21,887 nt of DNA, from positions 1-21,887 of the forward strand of contig WRLJ01000002.1 of assembly GCA_009777685.1 (NCBI GenBank), written 5' to 3'. A model generated the notes under the pieces. It was not told where the DNA came from. It saw only the letters and a list, made by a program, of their open reading frames with translations, and ran no database searches. This document shows positions 15,583-21,887 of the stretch, one piece after another. The DNA is from Oscillospiraceae bacterium. Lineage in GTDB: Bacteria > Bacillota > Clostridia > Oscillospirales > UBA929. How positions within the stretch are numbered: position 1 is the first letter of the stretch; each line of letters begins with the position of its first letter. The position numbers and the translations under genes are program-made.

Positions 15583-16203
15583 TTACCGCCTCCGCAGTTT
15601 TTCCCATATCTCCGCCAGCTTAAACCGGATCACATACCGCACCCCGTCCCGGGTGATGAAACGCCGGTCCCCGCCGGAGAGGGCGTCGGTCTCCGCCAGC
15701 TCCTCCGCGGAGGCGGCGTCGCAGAGCGGCGGGAACACCACGCACCACCAGTTTTGCCCCTGCCCCGAACCGAGGCTCACGCGCAGCGACAGGTACCGGC
15801 CCGCCGGCAGGGCGAAGGTGTCGTATTCGCGCGTCGGAAAATCCTCCCAGTCCAGCGCCGCCGTGACGGGCGTCTCCCGGCCGCCTTGAACGGCCGCCTC
15901 CCGCGCCGCCGCCTCGATTTCCGGCAGGAGCGCGCGCAGGCGGCTTTCGGCCCGGTCCCGTCCGGACACGCCCTCCAGGGCGGGCCGCGTCACCGCCTGC
16001 ACCGCGTCCCGCACGGCCAGCTTCAGGGCCTGCTGCTCCGGCCCGTCGCCCTCCGCCGTGATATGCAGGCGCACGATACCGTCCGCCAGCCGGCTGGCCG
16101 CCGCTTCCGCGCGGTATGCCGCCGCCAGCGAAACCAGCAGCCCGAGGGCCAGCGCGATCTCCCAGCCTCTGAAGCCCGCGCCGCGGCCTGTTTTCCGTTT
16201 CAT
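15583..16203 (-). CDS. spoIIR: Stage II sporulation protein R
   Basis: The 206 residues begin with a basic stretch and one N-terminal hydrophobic segment (about 13-30: GWEIALALGLLVSLAAAY), which acts as a signal or anchor. The SpoIIR family core follows: VRLHITAEGDGPEQQALKLA, VRDAVQ and, further on, GQNWWCVVFPPLCDA. In the family, SpoIIR is made in the forespore and secreted into the intermembrane space, where it activates the SpoIIGA protease that matures pro-sigma-E. A GGGGAG ten bases upstream supports the ATG at 16203. The length is usual. It is monocistronic and divergent from the dgt-dnaG-rpoD operon. A weak sigma-F-like site lies upstream. Confidence 0.88.
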   Translation of the reverse strand: MKRKTGRGAGFRGWEIALALGLLVSLAAAYRAEAAASRLADGIVRLHITAEGDGPEQQALKLAVRDAVQAVTRPALEGVSGRDRAESRLRALLPEIEAAAREAAVQGGRETPVTAALDWEDFPTREYDTFALPAGRYLSLRVSLGSGQGQNWWCVVFPPLCDAASAEELAETDALSGGDRRFITRDGVRYVIRFKLAEIWEKLRRR

Positions 16204-16261
16204 CCAAAGACACGCTCCCCTGTCCGCATAGTTGCCGATAGTGTGCCCGTTTTCCGCGCAT

Positions 16262-16271
16262 TCTATTCTCC
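16262..16271 (-). promoter_or_regulatory. Possible sigma-F -10 element of spoIIR
   Basis: The minus strand reads GGGGAGAATA, matching the GGnnAnAnT shape of forespore sigma-F -10 boxes. The -35 position 15 bases upstream reads GAAAA, a poor match to GYATA. SpoIIR is sigma-F dependent in Bacillus, which is why I looked here. Confidence 0.3.
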
Positions 16272-16351
16272 CCCCGCCGCTCTCTTAATTTTCAAAAGGG
16301 AAAAAGGATATCCGCGCCCGCGCGTTGTATAACAGTATAGGAGGTGTGTGT

Positions 16352-17374
16352 ATGACGCCGAGAGAGCGCACCGAACGCCGGGAGGCGGAGCATCTGCACG
16401 CGCGGGCCTGCCTGGCCGCGCGCGCGGCGGAGCGGGAACGCCCCGAGCCGCCCTGCCCCGCGCGGACGGCTTTCCAGCGCGACGTAGACCGCATCACGCA
16501 CTCCAAGTCGTTTCGGCGCCTGATGTACAAAACCCAGGTGTTTCTGTGCCCCGGCGGCGACCACTACCGCACGCGCCTGACCCACGCGCTGGAGGTCAGC
16601 CGCATCGCGCGCACAGTCGCGCGGGGTTTGAGCCTCAACGAAGACCTCACCGAAGCCGTCGCGCTGGGCCATGATTTAGGCCACGCGCCCTTCGGTCACG
16701 CGGGCGAGCGCGCCCTGAACGAGGTCGTGCCGGGCGGCTTTGCCCACAACACCCACAGCCGGCGTGTGGTGGAATGTCTGGAGCGCGGCGGCGAGGGGCT
16801 GAACCTGTGCCCGGAGACCCGCGCCGGCATTGAGTGCCACACCGGGCCGGAGCTGTCCGCGTCGCTGGAGGGCCGGATCGTCCGCATCGCCGACCGGATC
16901 GCCTACGTCAACCACGACATGGACGACGCGGTGCGCGCGGGCCTGCTGACGGAAACCGAGCTGCCCGCCGGCGTCAGACAAACGCTGGGCGCGTCCTACT
17001 CCATGCGCATTGACACGCTGGTGCGCGATATGCTCGAGGCTTCCTCGGAGCGCCTGCGGACAAGCCCGGAGCCGGATATTGTGTTAAGCCCGCCCGTGGC
17101 GGAGGCGATGGAAGCCCTGCGGGCGTTCATGTTCGAGCGCGTGTACCTCAACTCCAGGGCCAAGAGCGAGGAGACCAAGGCCATCAGTATGATCCAAAGG
17201 CTCTATGAGCATTACGCCGCGTCCGCCGACCGCCTGACGGAGGAGCTGTGGCCGCTGGCGGAGCGCGACGGCACGGAGCGCGCCGCGGCCGACTTCGTGG
17301 CGGGCATGACCGACCGGTACGCGCTGGAGACCGCGCAGGGGCTGTTCCTGCCGCACGGGTGGGAGAAACGCTAA
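16352..17374 (+). CDS. dgt: Deoxyguanosinetriphosphate triphosphohydrolase-like HD protein
   Basis: This 340-residue HD-domain protein hydrolyses deoxynucleoside triphosphates to nucleoside and triphosphate in characterised relatives. The metal-binding residues are visible: H78 in TRLTHALEVSRIA, H107-D108 in GHDLGHAPFGHAGE, and the later Asp in RIADRIAYVNHDMDD. The N-terminal RTAFQRDVDRITHSKSFRRL is also typical of the family. The start is the ATG at 16352, seven bases after AGGAGG at 16339-16344. A TTG at 16325 lies upstream of this ribosome binding site and is rejected. It begins the dgt-dnaG-rpoD order common in Clostridia. I found no convincing sigma-A promoter in the 148-base gap to spoIIR. 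Confidence 0.92.
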   Translation: MTPRERTERREAEHLHARACLAARAAERERPEPPCPARTAFQRDVDRITHSKSFRRLMYKTQVFLCPGGDHYRTRLTHALEVSRIARTVARGLSLNEDLTEAVALGHDLGHAPFGHAGERALNEVVPGGFAHNTHSRRVVECLERGGEGLNLCPETRAGIECHTGPELSASLEGRIVRIADRIAYVNHDMDDAVRAGLLTETELPAGVRQTLGASYSMRIDTLVRDMLEASSERLRTSPEPDIVLSPPVAEAMEALRAFMFERVYLNSRAKSEETKAISMIQRLYEHYAASADRLTEELWPLAERDGTERAAADFVAGMTDRYALETAQGLFLPHGWEKR

Positions 17375-17450
17375 GCGGTCATTCAGGCCGCAAACGGGCT
17401 GAAAGTATACATTTCCCATACATTGGAAACGATAAGGAAGGTTCTCCGAT

Positions 17451-19115
17451 ATGGCGTTTCCGCAACACTTTTTGGATGAACTGACGGCCCGGACCGATTT
17501 GGCGTCGCTGGCGGGCGCATATACGGCCCTGAAGCAGAAAGGCGGGGTCTGGATCGGGCTGTGCCCCTTTCACAACGAAAAAACGCCGTCATTTAGCCTC
17601 TCGCGGGATAATACCATGTATTATTGCTTTGGCTGTCAGGCGGGCGGCGGCGCGGTACAGTTTTTGATGAAGGCCGAAAACTACGACTTTGCGGATGCCG
17701 TGCGCGAGCTGGCCCGCCGGGCGGGCCTGGATATGCCCGAGGACGACGCTTCCGTCCGGCAGGGTCTGCCGCGCAAGCGGCTGCTGGAGCTGAACACCCT
17801 GGCCGCGCGCTGGTTCCACGATACCCTCTCCGCACCCGCGGGCGCGGAGGCGCTGGCCTATATGCACTCGCGCGGGCTGACCGATAAGACCGCCCGGAAG
17901 TGGGGTCTGGGCGCGGCCCCCGACGCGTGGGACGGGCTGGCCGACGCGCTGGGGCGGCAGGGCGTGACGCGCGAGGAGCTGATTGGGGCGGGCCTGTGCG
18001 CCGTGGGCAAGCGGGGCAGTCTGTACGACTCCTTCCGCGACCGGCTGATGTTCCCGATTTTCGACCCCGGCGGGAAAGTCATCGCGTTCTCCGGGCGGGC
18101 CTTGAAGGCCGACGCGCCCGCCAAATACAAAAACTCGCGCGAGACGGGGGCGTATATCAAAAGCCGCACGCTGTACGGACTGCACCGCGCCAAAAATTCC
18201 GACCGGCCCTATTTTATCCTCGTGGAGGGCAACGTGGATGTTCCGATGCTGCACCAGCACGGCTTTGACAGCACGCTGGCCTCCTGCGGGACGGCGCTGA
18301 CCGACCAGCAGGCCGCGCTGATGAAACGCTATAAGCCGGAGGTCGTGCTGGCCTTCGACAGCGACGAGGGAGGCCGGACCGCCGTCCAGAAGGCCGTTCC
18401 GAAGCTGGAAGCGGCGGGCCTGAGCATCCGCGTGCTGGCCTTGAGCGGCGCGAAGGACCCGGACGAATATCTCAAGCGCTACGGCCCCGGCGCGATGGAG
18501 GCTCTGCTCTCCGGCGCGAGGGACCCGACGGACTTCCGCTTGGCGCAGGCCGCCGCCGCGCATGATCTGCAAAGCGACGAGGGCCGCCGCGCCTACCTGC
18601 GGGCCGCGGAGGCGCTGTTGCTGGAGGTCGCCAGCGAGGCCGGGCGGCAGGTGTACGCGCACCGCGTAGCCGAGACGGCGGGCGTGAAGCCGGACGCGGT
18701 TCTGCGCGATCTGGACGCCCTGCGGCGGCGGGCCGAGCGCGGCGCGGTCCGGGCCGCGGAACGCGCCGCCCTGTATCCCCGCAAGCCCGGCGGCGGGGCG
18801 GAGGAGGACTTACTGCGGCACATGGCGGTCGGCCCGGAGTACGCCGACGCCGGGCGCGAGGCCCTGACGGAGGCCGACTTCACCGATCCGGCAAGGCGCG
18901 AGCTGTTTACCGCCCTGTGCGGCGGGGTAAACGCGGCGGCGCTCCCGGAACCGGCGGCGGCGCTGCTGGCGCGGCTGCGCAGCACGGAATTCGGCGCCCT
19001 GTCCGACATCACATGGCGCGGCGCGCTGGAGCATCTGCGCAAAGGGCAGGTCAAGGCCGCCCGGCCGGGTAGCGACGAGGATTTGCTGAACCTGCGCAAC
19101 CGCCTGAAGCCCTAG
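17451..19115 (+). CDS. dnaG: DNA primase DnaG
   Basis: The 554 residues contain a CHC2-type zinc finger at the N-terminus (C38, H41, C59, C62, in CPFHNEKTPSFSL and YCFGCQAGGG), the primase core (about 115-245) and a TOPRIM catalytic domain (about 250-340) with E259 in VEGNVDV, the ASCGTALT loop and D303/D305 in AFDSDEGG. The C-terminal helicase-binding part is short and divergent, so the protein is a little below the usual 580-620 residues. It makes RNA primers for replication. AAGGAAGG at 17434-17441 precedes the ATG. It lies 76 bases after dgt and 70 bases before rpoD, as in the classical macromolecular synthesis operon. Confidence 0.95.
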   Translation: MAFPQHFLDELTARTDLASLAGAYTALKQKGGVWIGLCPFHNEKTPSFSLSRDNTMYYCFGCQAGGGAVQFLMKAENYDFADAVRELARRAGLDMPEDDASVRQGLPRKRLLELNTLAARWFHDTLSAPAGAEALAYMHSRGLTDKTARKWGLGAAPDAWDGLADALGRQGVTREELIGAGLCAVGKRGSLYDSFRDRLMFPIFDPGGKVIAFSGRALKADAPAKYKNSRETGAYIKSRTLYGLHRAKNSDRPYFILVEGNVDVPMLHQHGFDSTLASCGTALTDQQAALMKRYKPEVVLAFDSDEGGRTAVQKAVPKLEAAGLSIRVLALSGAKDPDEYLKRYGPGAMEALLSGARDPTDFRLAQAAAAHDLQSDEGRRAYLRAAEALLLEVASEAGRQVYAHRVAETAGVKPDAVLRDLDALRRRAERGAVRAAERAALYPRKPGGGAEEDLLRHMAVGPEYADAGREALTEADFTDPARRELFTALCGGVNAAALPEPAAALLARLRSTEFGALSDITWRGALEHLRKGQVKAARPGSDEDLLNLRNRLKP

Positions 19116-19171
19116 GAGCGGGCCGGCGCTCGGGACCCCGGCACAACAAACCCGTGAATCTATATACAAAC

Positions 19172-19188
19172 GGAGGATGAAGACATTG
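19172..19188 (+). promoter_or_regulatory. Ribosome binding site deciding a TTG start for rpoD
   Basis: GGAGG (19172-19176) directly touches an in-frame ATG at 19177, which is too close for initiation. The TTG at 19186, nine bases beyond, has correct spacing and yields MAEDKIPVIQ. Confidence 0.65.
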
Positions 19189-20301
19189 GCGGAGGATAAA
19201 ATCCCGGTGATTCAGGAACTGATCGAAATGGGAAAGAAAAAGGGGTCTCTCTCCAACAAGGAGCTGCTGGACGCCTTTGCGGAGCATGACATGGACGCCG
19301 ATCAGATCGACACGCTCTATGAGGAGATGGACTCCAATGAGATCGTGCAGGTGGAGGATGATCTGGCCGCCGCCGGGGAGGAGACGCCCGAGGAGGTTCC
19401 CGAGGAGCTGGACGACGTGGAGGAAATCCCGCCCGAGGAGCTGGCCGACCCCGAGGCGCTGGCCGAGGCCTTCGGCATCGACGACCCCGTGCGGATGTAC
19501 CTCAAGGAAATCGGGAAAATCGACCTGCTGGATACCGAAGAGGAGACCCGGCTGGCCCAGCGCATGTGCAGCGGCGACGACGACGCCAAACGGCGCCTGG
19601 CCGAGGCCAACCTGCGCCTGGTCGTCTCGATCGCCAAGCGGTATGTCGGGCGCGGCATGATGTTTTTGGACCTGATCCAGGAGGGAAATCTCGGCCTCAT
19701 CAAGGCCGTGGAGAAGTTTGACTATACCAAGGGCTTTAAGTTTTCCACCTACGCGACGTGGTGGATACGCCAGGCCATCACGCGCGCCATCGCCGACCAG
19801 GCGCGCACCATCCGCATCCCCGTCCACATGGTCGAGACCATCAACAAGGTCATCCGCGTCTCGCGCCAGCTCCTTCAGGAGCTGGGCCACGACCCCTCGC
19901 CGGAGGAAATCGCCGAGGAGATGAACATGCCCGCCGAGAAGGTGCGCGAGATCATGAAAATCGCGCAGGAGCCGGTCAGCCTTGAGACCCCCATCGGCGA
20001 GGAGGAGGACAGCCATCTGGGCGACTTCATCCCCGACGAGGACGCCTCGGAGCCGGCGGAGGCCGCCTCGTTTACCCTGCTCAAGGAGCAGCTGATCGAC
20101 GTGCTGGGCTCGCTGACGCCGCGCGAGGAAAAGGTCCTCAAGCTCCGGTTCGGCATCGAGGACGGCCGCACGCGCACCCTGGAGGAGGTCGGCCGCGAGT
20201 TCAACGTCACCCGCGAGCGCATCCGGCAGATCGAGGCCAAGGCCCTGCGGAAACTGCGGCATCCCAGCCGCTCGAAGAAGCTGAAGGATTTTTTGAATTA
20301 G
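19186..20301 (+). CDS. rpoD: RNA polymerase primary sigma factor (SigA)
   Basis: The 371 residues (374 if the ATG at 19177 were used) show a short region 1.1 followed by an acidic stretch, region 1.2 (DDPVRMYLKEIGKIDLL), regions 2.1-2.4 (NLRLVVSIAKRYVGRGMMFL, LIQEGNLGLIKAVEKFDY, FSTYATWWIRQAITRAI), region 3 (HDPSPEEIAEEMNMPAEKV) and region 4 (TPREEKVLKLRFGIEDG, then NVTRERIRQIEAKALRKLRH). This is the housekeeping sigma factor, consistent with the TTGACA/TATAAT-type promoters seen at 4928 and 6507. It is the last gene of the dgt-dnaG-rpoD group. No T-rich terminator follows. Confidence 0.96.
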   Translation: MAEDKIPVIQELIEMGKKKGSLSNKELLDAFAEHDMDADQIDTLYEEMDSNEIVQVEDDLAAAGEETPEEVPEELDDVEEIPPEELADPEALAEAFGIDDPVRMYLKEIGKIDLLDTEEETRLAQRMCSGDDDAKRRLAEANLRLVVSIAKRYVGRGMMFLDLIQEGNLGLIKAVEKFDYTKGFKFSTYATWWIRQAITRAIADQARTIRIPVHMVETINKVIRVSRQLLQELGHDPSPEEIAEEMNMPAEKVREIMKIAQEPVSLETPIGEEEDSHLGDFIPDEDASEPAEAASFTLLKEQLIDVLGSLTPREEKVLKLRFGIEDGRTRTLEEVGREFNVTRERIRQIEAKALRKLRHPSRSKKLKDFLN

Positions 20302-20305
20302 CGCG

Positions 20306-20405
20306 CTTGCGCAACCCGGCAGGAAGCAAAACACCCCGGCGCTCCGGCGAGCCCGCGGGCGTAAGCGGAGGGGTTTCGGCGGCCGACCGCCGGGTGGGAC
20401 GCAAG
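20306..20405 (+). ncRNA. Candidate structured RNA between rpoD and uppP
   Basis: CTTGCG (20306-20311) can pair with CGCAAG (20400-20405), and ACCCGGC (20314-20320) with GCCGGGT (20389-20395), closing a 100-base domain. Inside, CTCCG (20342-20346) pairs with CGGAG (20366-20370) around the palindrome GCCCGCGGGC. An alternative hairpin, CGGCGG with CCGCCG (20377-20382, 20387-20392), competes with the inner closing stem. It could be a leader element of uppP, a 3' end of rpoD mRNA or chance pairing in GC-rich DNA. I match it to no known RNA family. Confidence 0.3.
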
Positions 20406-20445
20406 ATGACAGCAGACGAAGTCTATTGAGATTTGAGGTGTGCCT

Positions 20446-21282
20446 GTGGAAATCTGGAAAGCCTTACTGCTGGGCTTGATTCAGGGCCTGACCGAGTTTT
20501 TGCCCGTCTCCAGTTCGGGGCATCTGGCGCTGATGCAGCTTTTGATGGGACTGGAGGAAGGGATGCTCTCCTTCAGCGTGGCCCTGCACGCCGGGACGCT
20601 GACCGCCGTGCTCATTGTGTTTGGGAAGGATATCCGCGCTCTGGTTTCGTCGTTTATCGCCCTGCTGAAGCCCTCGGCGCGCGCGGAGGCGGCCCGGCGG
20701 CCCCACACGCGGATGCTCATACTGCTGGCCGTCGCTCTGCTGCCGCTGCTGCTGGGCATCCTGTTGAAGGGCGTGGTCGAGGAGCTGATGAGCAACGCCC
20801 TGTACATAGGCGGCGCGCTGGTCGTGACCGCGGCGGTCATCAAGGCGACGGACTACGTCAAACAGCCCGGGAAGAAAACCGTGCGTTCGGCGACGGTCAA
20901 GGACGCGCTGATTGTCGGCGTCATGCAGGCCGCCGCCATTACGCCGGGCCTGAGCCGCTCCGGCATGACCATCAGCGGCGGGCTCCTGCGCGGCTTTGAC
21001 CGCGACTTCGCGTTCCGTTTCTCGTTTCTGCTGAGCATCCCCGCTATCCTCGGCGCGACGCTGCTGGAGGGAATAGACGCCGCGCGGACGGGCTTCGATA
21101 CCGCGCTGATCCTGCCGATGCTGCTGGGCGCGCTGGTGGCGTTCGTATCGGGCTTTGCCGCGCTGATTTTTCTGCGCAGGACGCTTTTGAGCAAAAAATT
21201 CTCCTGGTTTGCGTGGTACTGCCTGGCCGCCGGGGCGCTGACGGTCATTTTGTCGATTGTGCAATCGGCAAACCGCCTTTGA
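20446..21282 (+). CDS. uppP: Undecaprenyl-diphosphatase UppP (BacA)
   Basis: This protein of about 278 residues is a polytopic membrane enzyme with the two UppP signatures: GLTEFLPVSSSGHLAL near residue 15, including the catalytic Glu and the SSSGH loop, and the inverted repeat copy ITPGLSRSGMTISGGLLRGF near 168. About seven or eight hydrophobic helices are visible. It dephosphorylates undecaprenyl diphosphate, recycling the lipid carrier for peptidoglycan and wall polymers, and can confer bacitracin tolerance. The GTG at 20446 is seven bases after GAGG (20435-20438) and is preferred over the GTG at 20440. The gene stands 145 bases after rpoD with a potentially structured leader and is probably separately controlled. 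Confidence 0.93.
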   Translation: MEIWKALLLGLIQGLTEFLPVSSSGHLALMQLLMGLEEGMLSFSVALHAGTLTAVLIVFGKDIRALVSSFIALLKPSARAEAARRPHTRMLILLAVALLPLLLGILLKGVVEELMSNALYIGGALVVTAAVIKATDYVKQPGKKTVRSATVKDALIVGVMQAAAITPGLSRSGMTISGGLLRGFDRDFAFRFSFLLSIPAILGATLLEGIDAARTGFDTALILPMLLGALVAFVSGFAALIFLRRTLLSKKFSWFAWYCLAAGALTVILSIVQSANRL

Positions 21283-21370
21283 GAACGGAGAAATCAGGGA
21301 CGCCTCTCTTCCGTCACGGCGGGGAGCGGCGGCCCCTTCAGAGTATAACCATCAAATGAGGTGAAGCCCC

Positions 21371-21887
21371 TTGCCCGCACCGAAAAAGAAGACCCCCGCG
21401 AAAAAAAGGACGCCGCCCTCCGCGCCGTCCCCGTCCGCCAAGCCCATACGCCGCGAGGCCGGCGCGCTGGCGCTGCTGCTGCTGTCTGTGTTCGCGTTTC
21501 TGGCCATGTCCGGCGTCGACGCGATCGTCATCAACCTGCTGCGCGGCGGGGCTGGAGCCTTGATCGGGCGCGGGCTGTATCTGCTGCCCTTTGCCATGCT
21601 GGCCGGGTCGGGACTGCTGCTGTTCCACCGCGGCCGGCCCGTGGCCGCGCGCGTAACCGCCGTCCTGCTCCAGCCGTTCCTGATCGGTTCGCTGGTCCAT
21701 GTCGTGACATACACGGAGGAATACGCCTCCGGCCGAGCCTTCTTCGGGCAGCTCATCGAAGGGGGTATGGCGCGGGAGAGCGGCGGCCTGCTGGCCGGAA
21801 CGCTGGGCTTTCTGCTGGTCAAGGGTCTCAGCCGCGTCGGGGCGGGCATCGTTTTGATCGTGCTGATCGCCGCGCTGCTGCTGATCG
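21371..21887 (+). CDS. ftsK: FtsK/SpoIIIE-type DNA translocase, N-terminal part only
   Basis: The frame is open from a TTG at 21371 to the right edge (172 residues). A Lys/Pro/Ala-rich cytoplasmic N-terminus (MPAPKKKTPAKKRTPPSAP) is followed by four hydrophobic segments near residues 33-50, 60-80, 93-115 and 132-172, the arrangement of the FtsK 4TM domain (ALALLLLSVFAFLAMSGVDA; GTLGFLLVKGLSRVGAG). The motor domain would lie beyond the window. In Clostridia such proteins move chromosomal DNA through the division or sporulation septum. GAGGTGA at 21358-21364 fixes the TTG start. The 88 bases after uppP show no other feature. FtsK and SpoIIIE cannot be told apart here. Confidence 0.82.
   Translation, partial: MPAPKKKTPAKKRTPPSAPSPSAKPIRREAGALALLLLSVFAFLAMSGVDAIVINLLRGGAGALIGRGLYLLPFAMLAGSGLLLFHRGRPVAARVTAVLLQPFLIGSLVHVVTYTEEYASGRAFFGQLIEGGMARESGGLLAGTLGFLLVKGLSRVGAGIVLIVLIAALLLI

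Noticed and set aside
16325..16351. TTG start of dgt at 16325
   Set aside because: The ribosome binding site AGGAGG at 16339-16344 lies downstream of it and points to the ATG at 16352.
17589..18662. A 357-codon minus-strand frame opposite dnaG
   Set aside because: It is antisense to the zinc finger and TOPRIM domains of primase, with shadow composition.
19051..20334. A 427-codon minus-strand frame opposite rpoD
   Set aside because: It is the complement of highly conserved sigma-factor regions, with no independent evidence.
20306..20405. Known riboswitch, T-box or SRP RNA before uppP
   Set aside because: GGGTGGGACG and GGCAGGAAGC recall T-box and SRP fragments, but the surrounding conserved sequences and structures are missing. 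It is kept only as an unassigned candidate.

Overview
The window looks like chromosomal DNA of a GC-rich, anaerobic, endospore-forming Clostridium-class Firmicute (Oscillospiraceae-like is my guess). The reasons are an alpha/beta-type small acid-soluble spore protein, a SpoIIR-like sporulation protein, the Clostridia-typical order dgt-dnaG-rpoD, and an electron-bifurcating-type [FeFe]-hydrogenase operon with a 2Fe-2S/NuoE/NuoF architecture. All assignments come from reading the sequence; no database search was run.

Layout. (1) 1-4798, minus strand: the first 1599 residues of a very large secreted protein with a calcineurin-like phosphoesterase core. It runs off the left edge just after a (DPV)n linker and a PPKTGD motif that looks like a cell-wall sorting signal. 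(2) 4988-5881, plus strand: a divergent AraC-family regulator with its own promoter. (3) 6122-6310: a spore protein gene, followed by a strong terminator. (4) 6507-14836: one long plus-strand operon with a near-consensus sigma-A promoter and an excellent rho-independent terminator. Its first part is a putative signalling module: DRTGG protein, RsbT/RsbW-like ATPase, degenerate sensory-type [FeFe]-hydrogenase, second DRTGG protein and PHP phosphoesterase. Its second part is the catalytic hydrogenase: HydC/NuoE-like, a histidine-kinase-like ATPase, a thioredoxin-like ferredoxin, HydB/NuoF-like and HydA. (5) 14948-15517: a small HExxH protein with two palindromes in its leader. (6) 15583-16203, minus strand: spoIIR. 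(7) 16352-20301: dgt, dnaG and rpoD. (8) 20446-21282: uppP, preceded by a compact potentially structured RNA region. (9) 21371-end: the N-terminal membrane domain of an FtsK/SpoIIIE translocase, cut by the right edge.

How the parts work together. HydA, HydB and HydC should form a soluble trimeric hydrogenase that couples NADH and ferredoxin oxidation to H2 production (or the reverse) during fermentation. The genes in front and between them carry an H-cluster protein that lacks the proton-shuttle cysteine, two stand-alone GHKL ATPases, two DRTGG proteins and a PHP phosphoesterase. This reads as a redox- or H2-sensing regulatory circuit co-transcribed with its target. Such clusters recur in Clostridia, but their signalling chemistry is, as far as I know, not worked out. 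This is the most interesting system in the window. Most remaining long reading frames on the opposite strand are GC-rich shadows of these genes.
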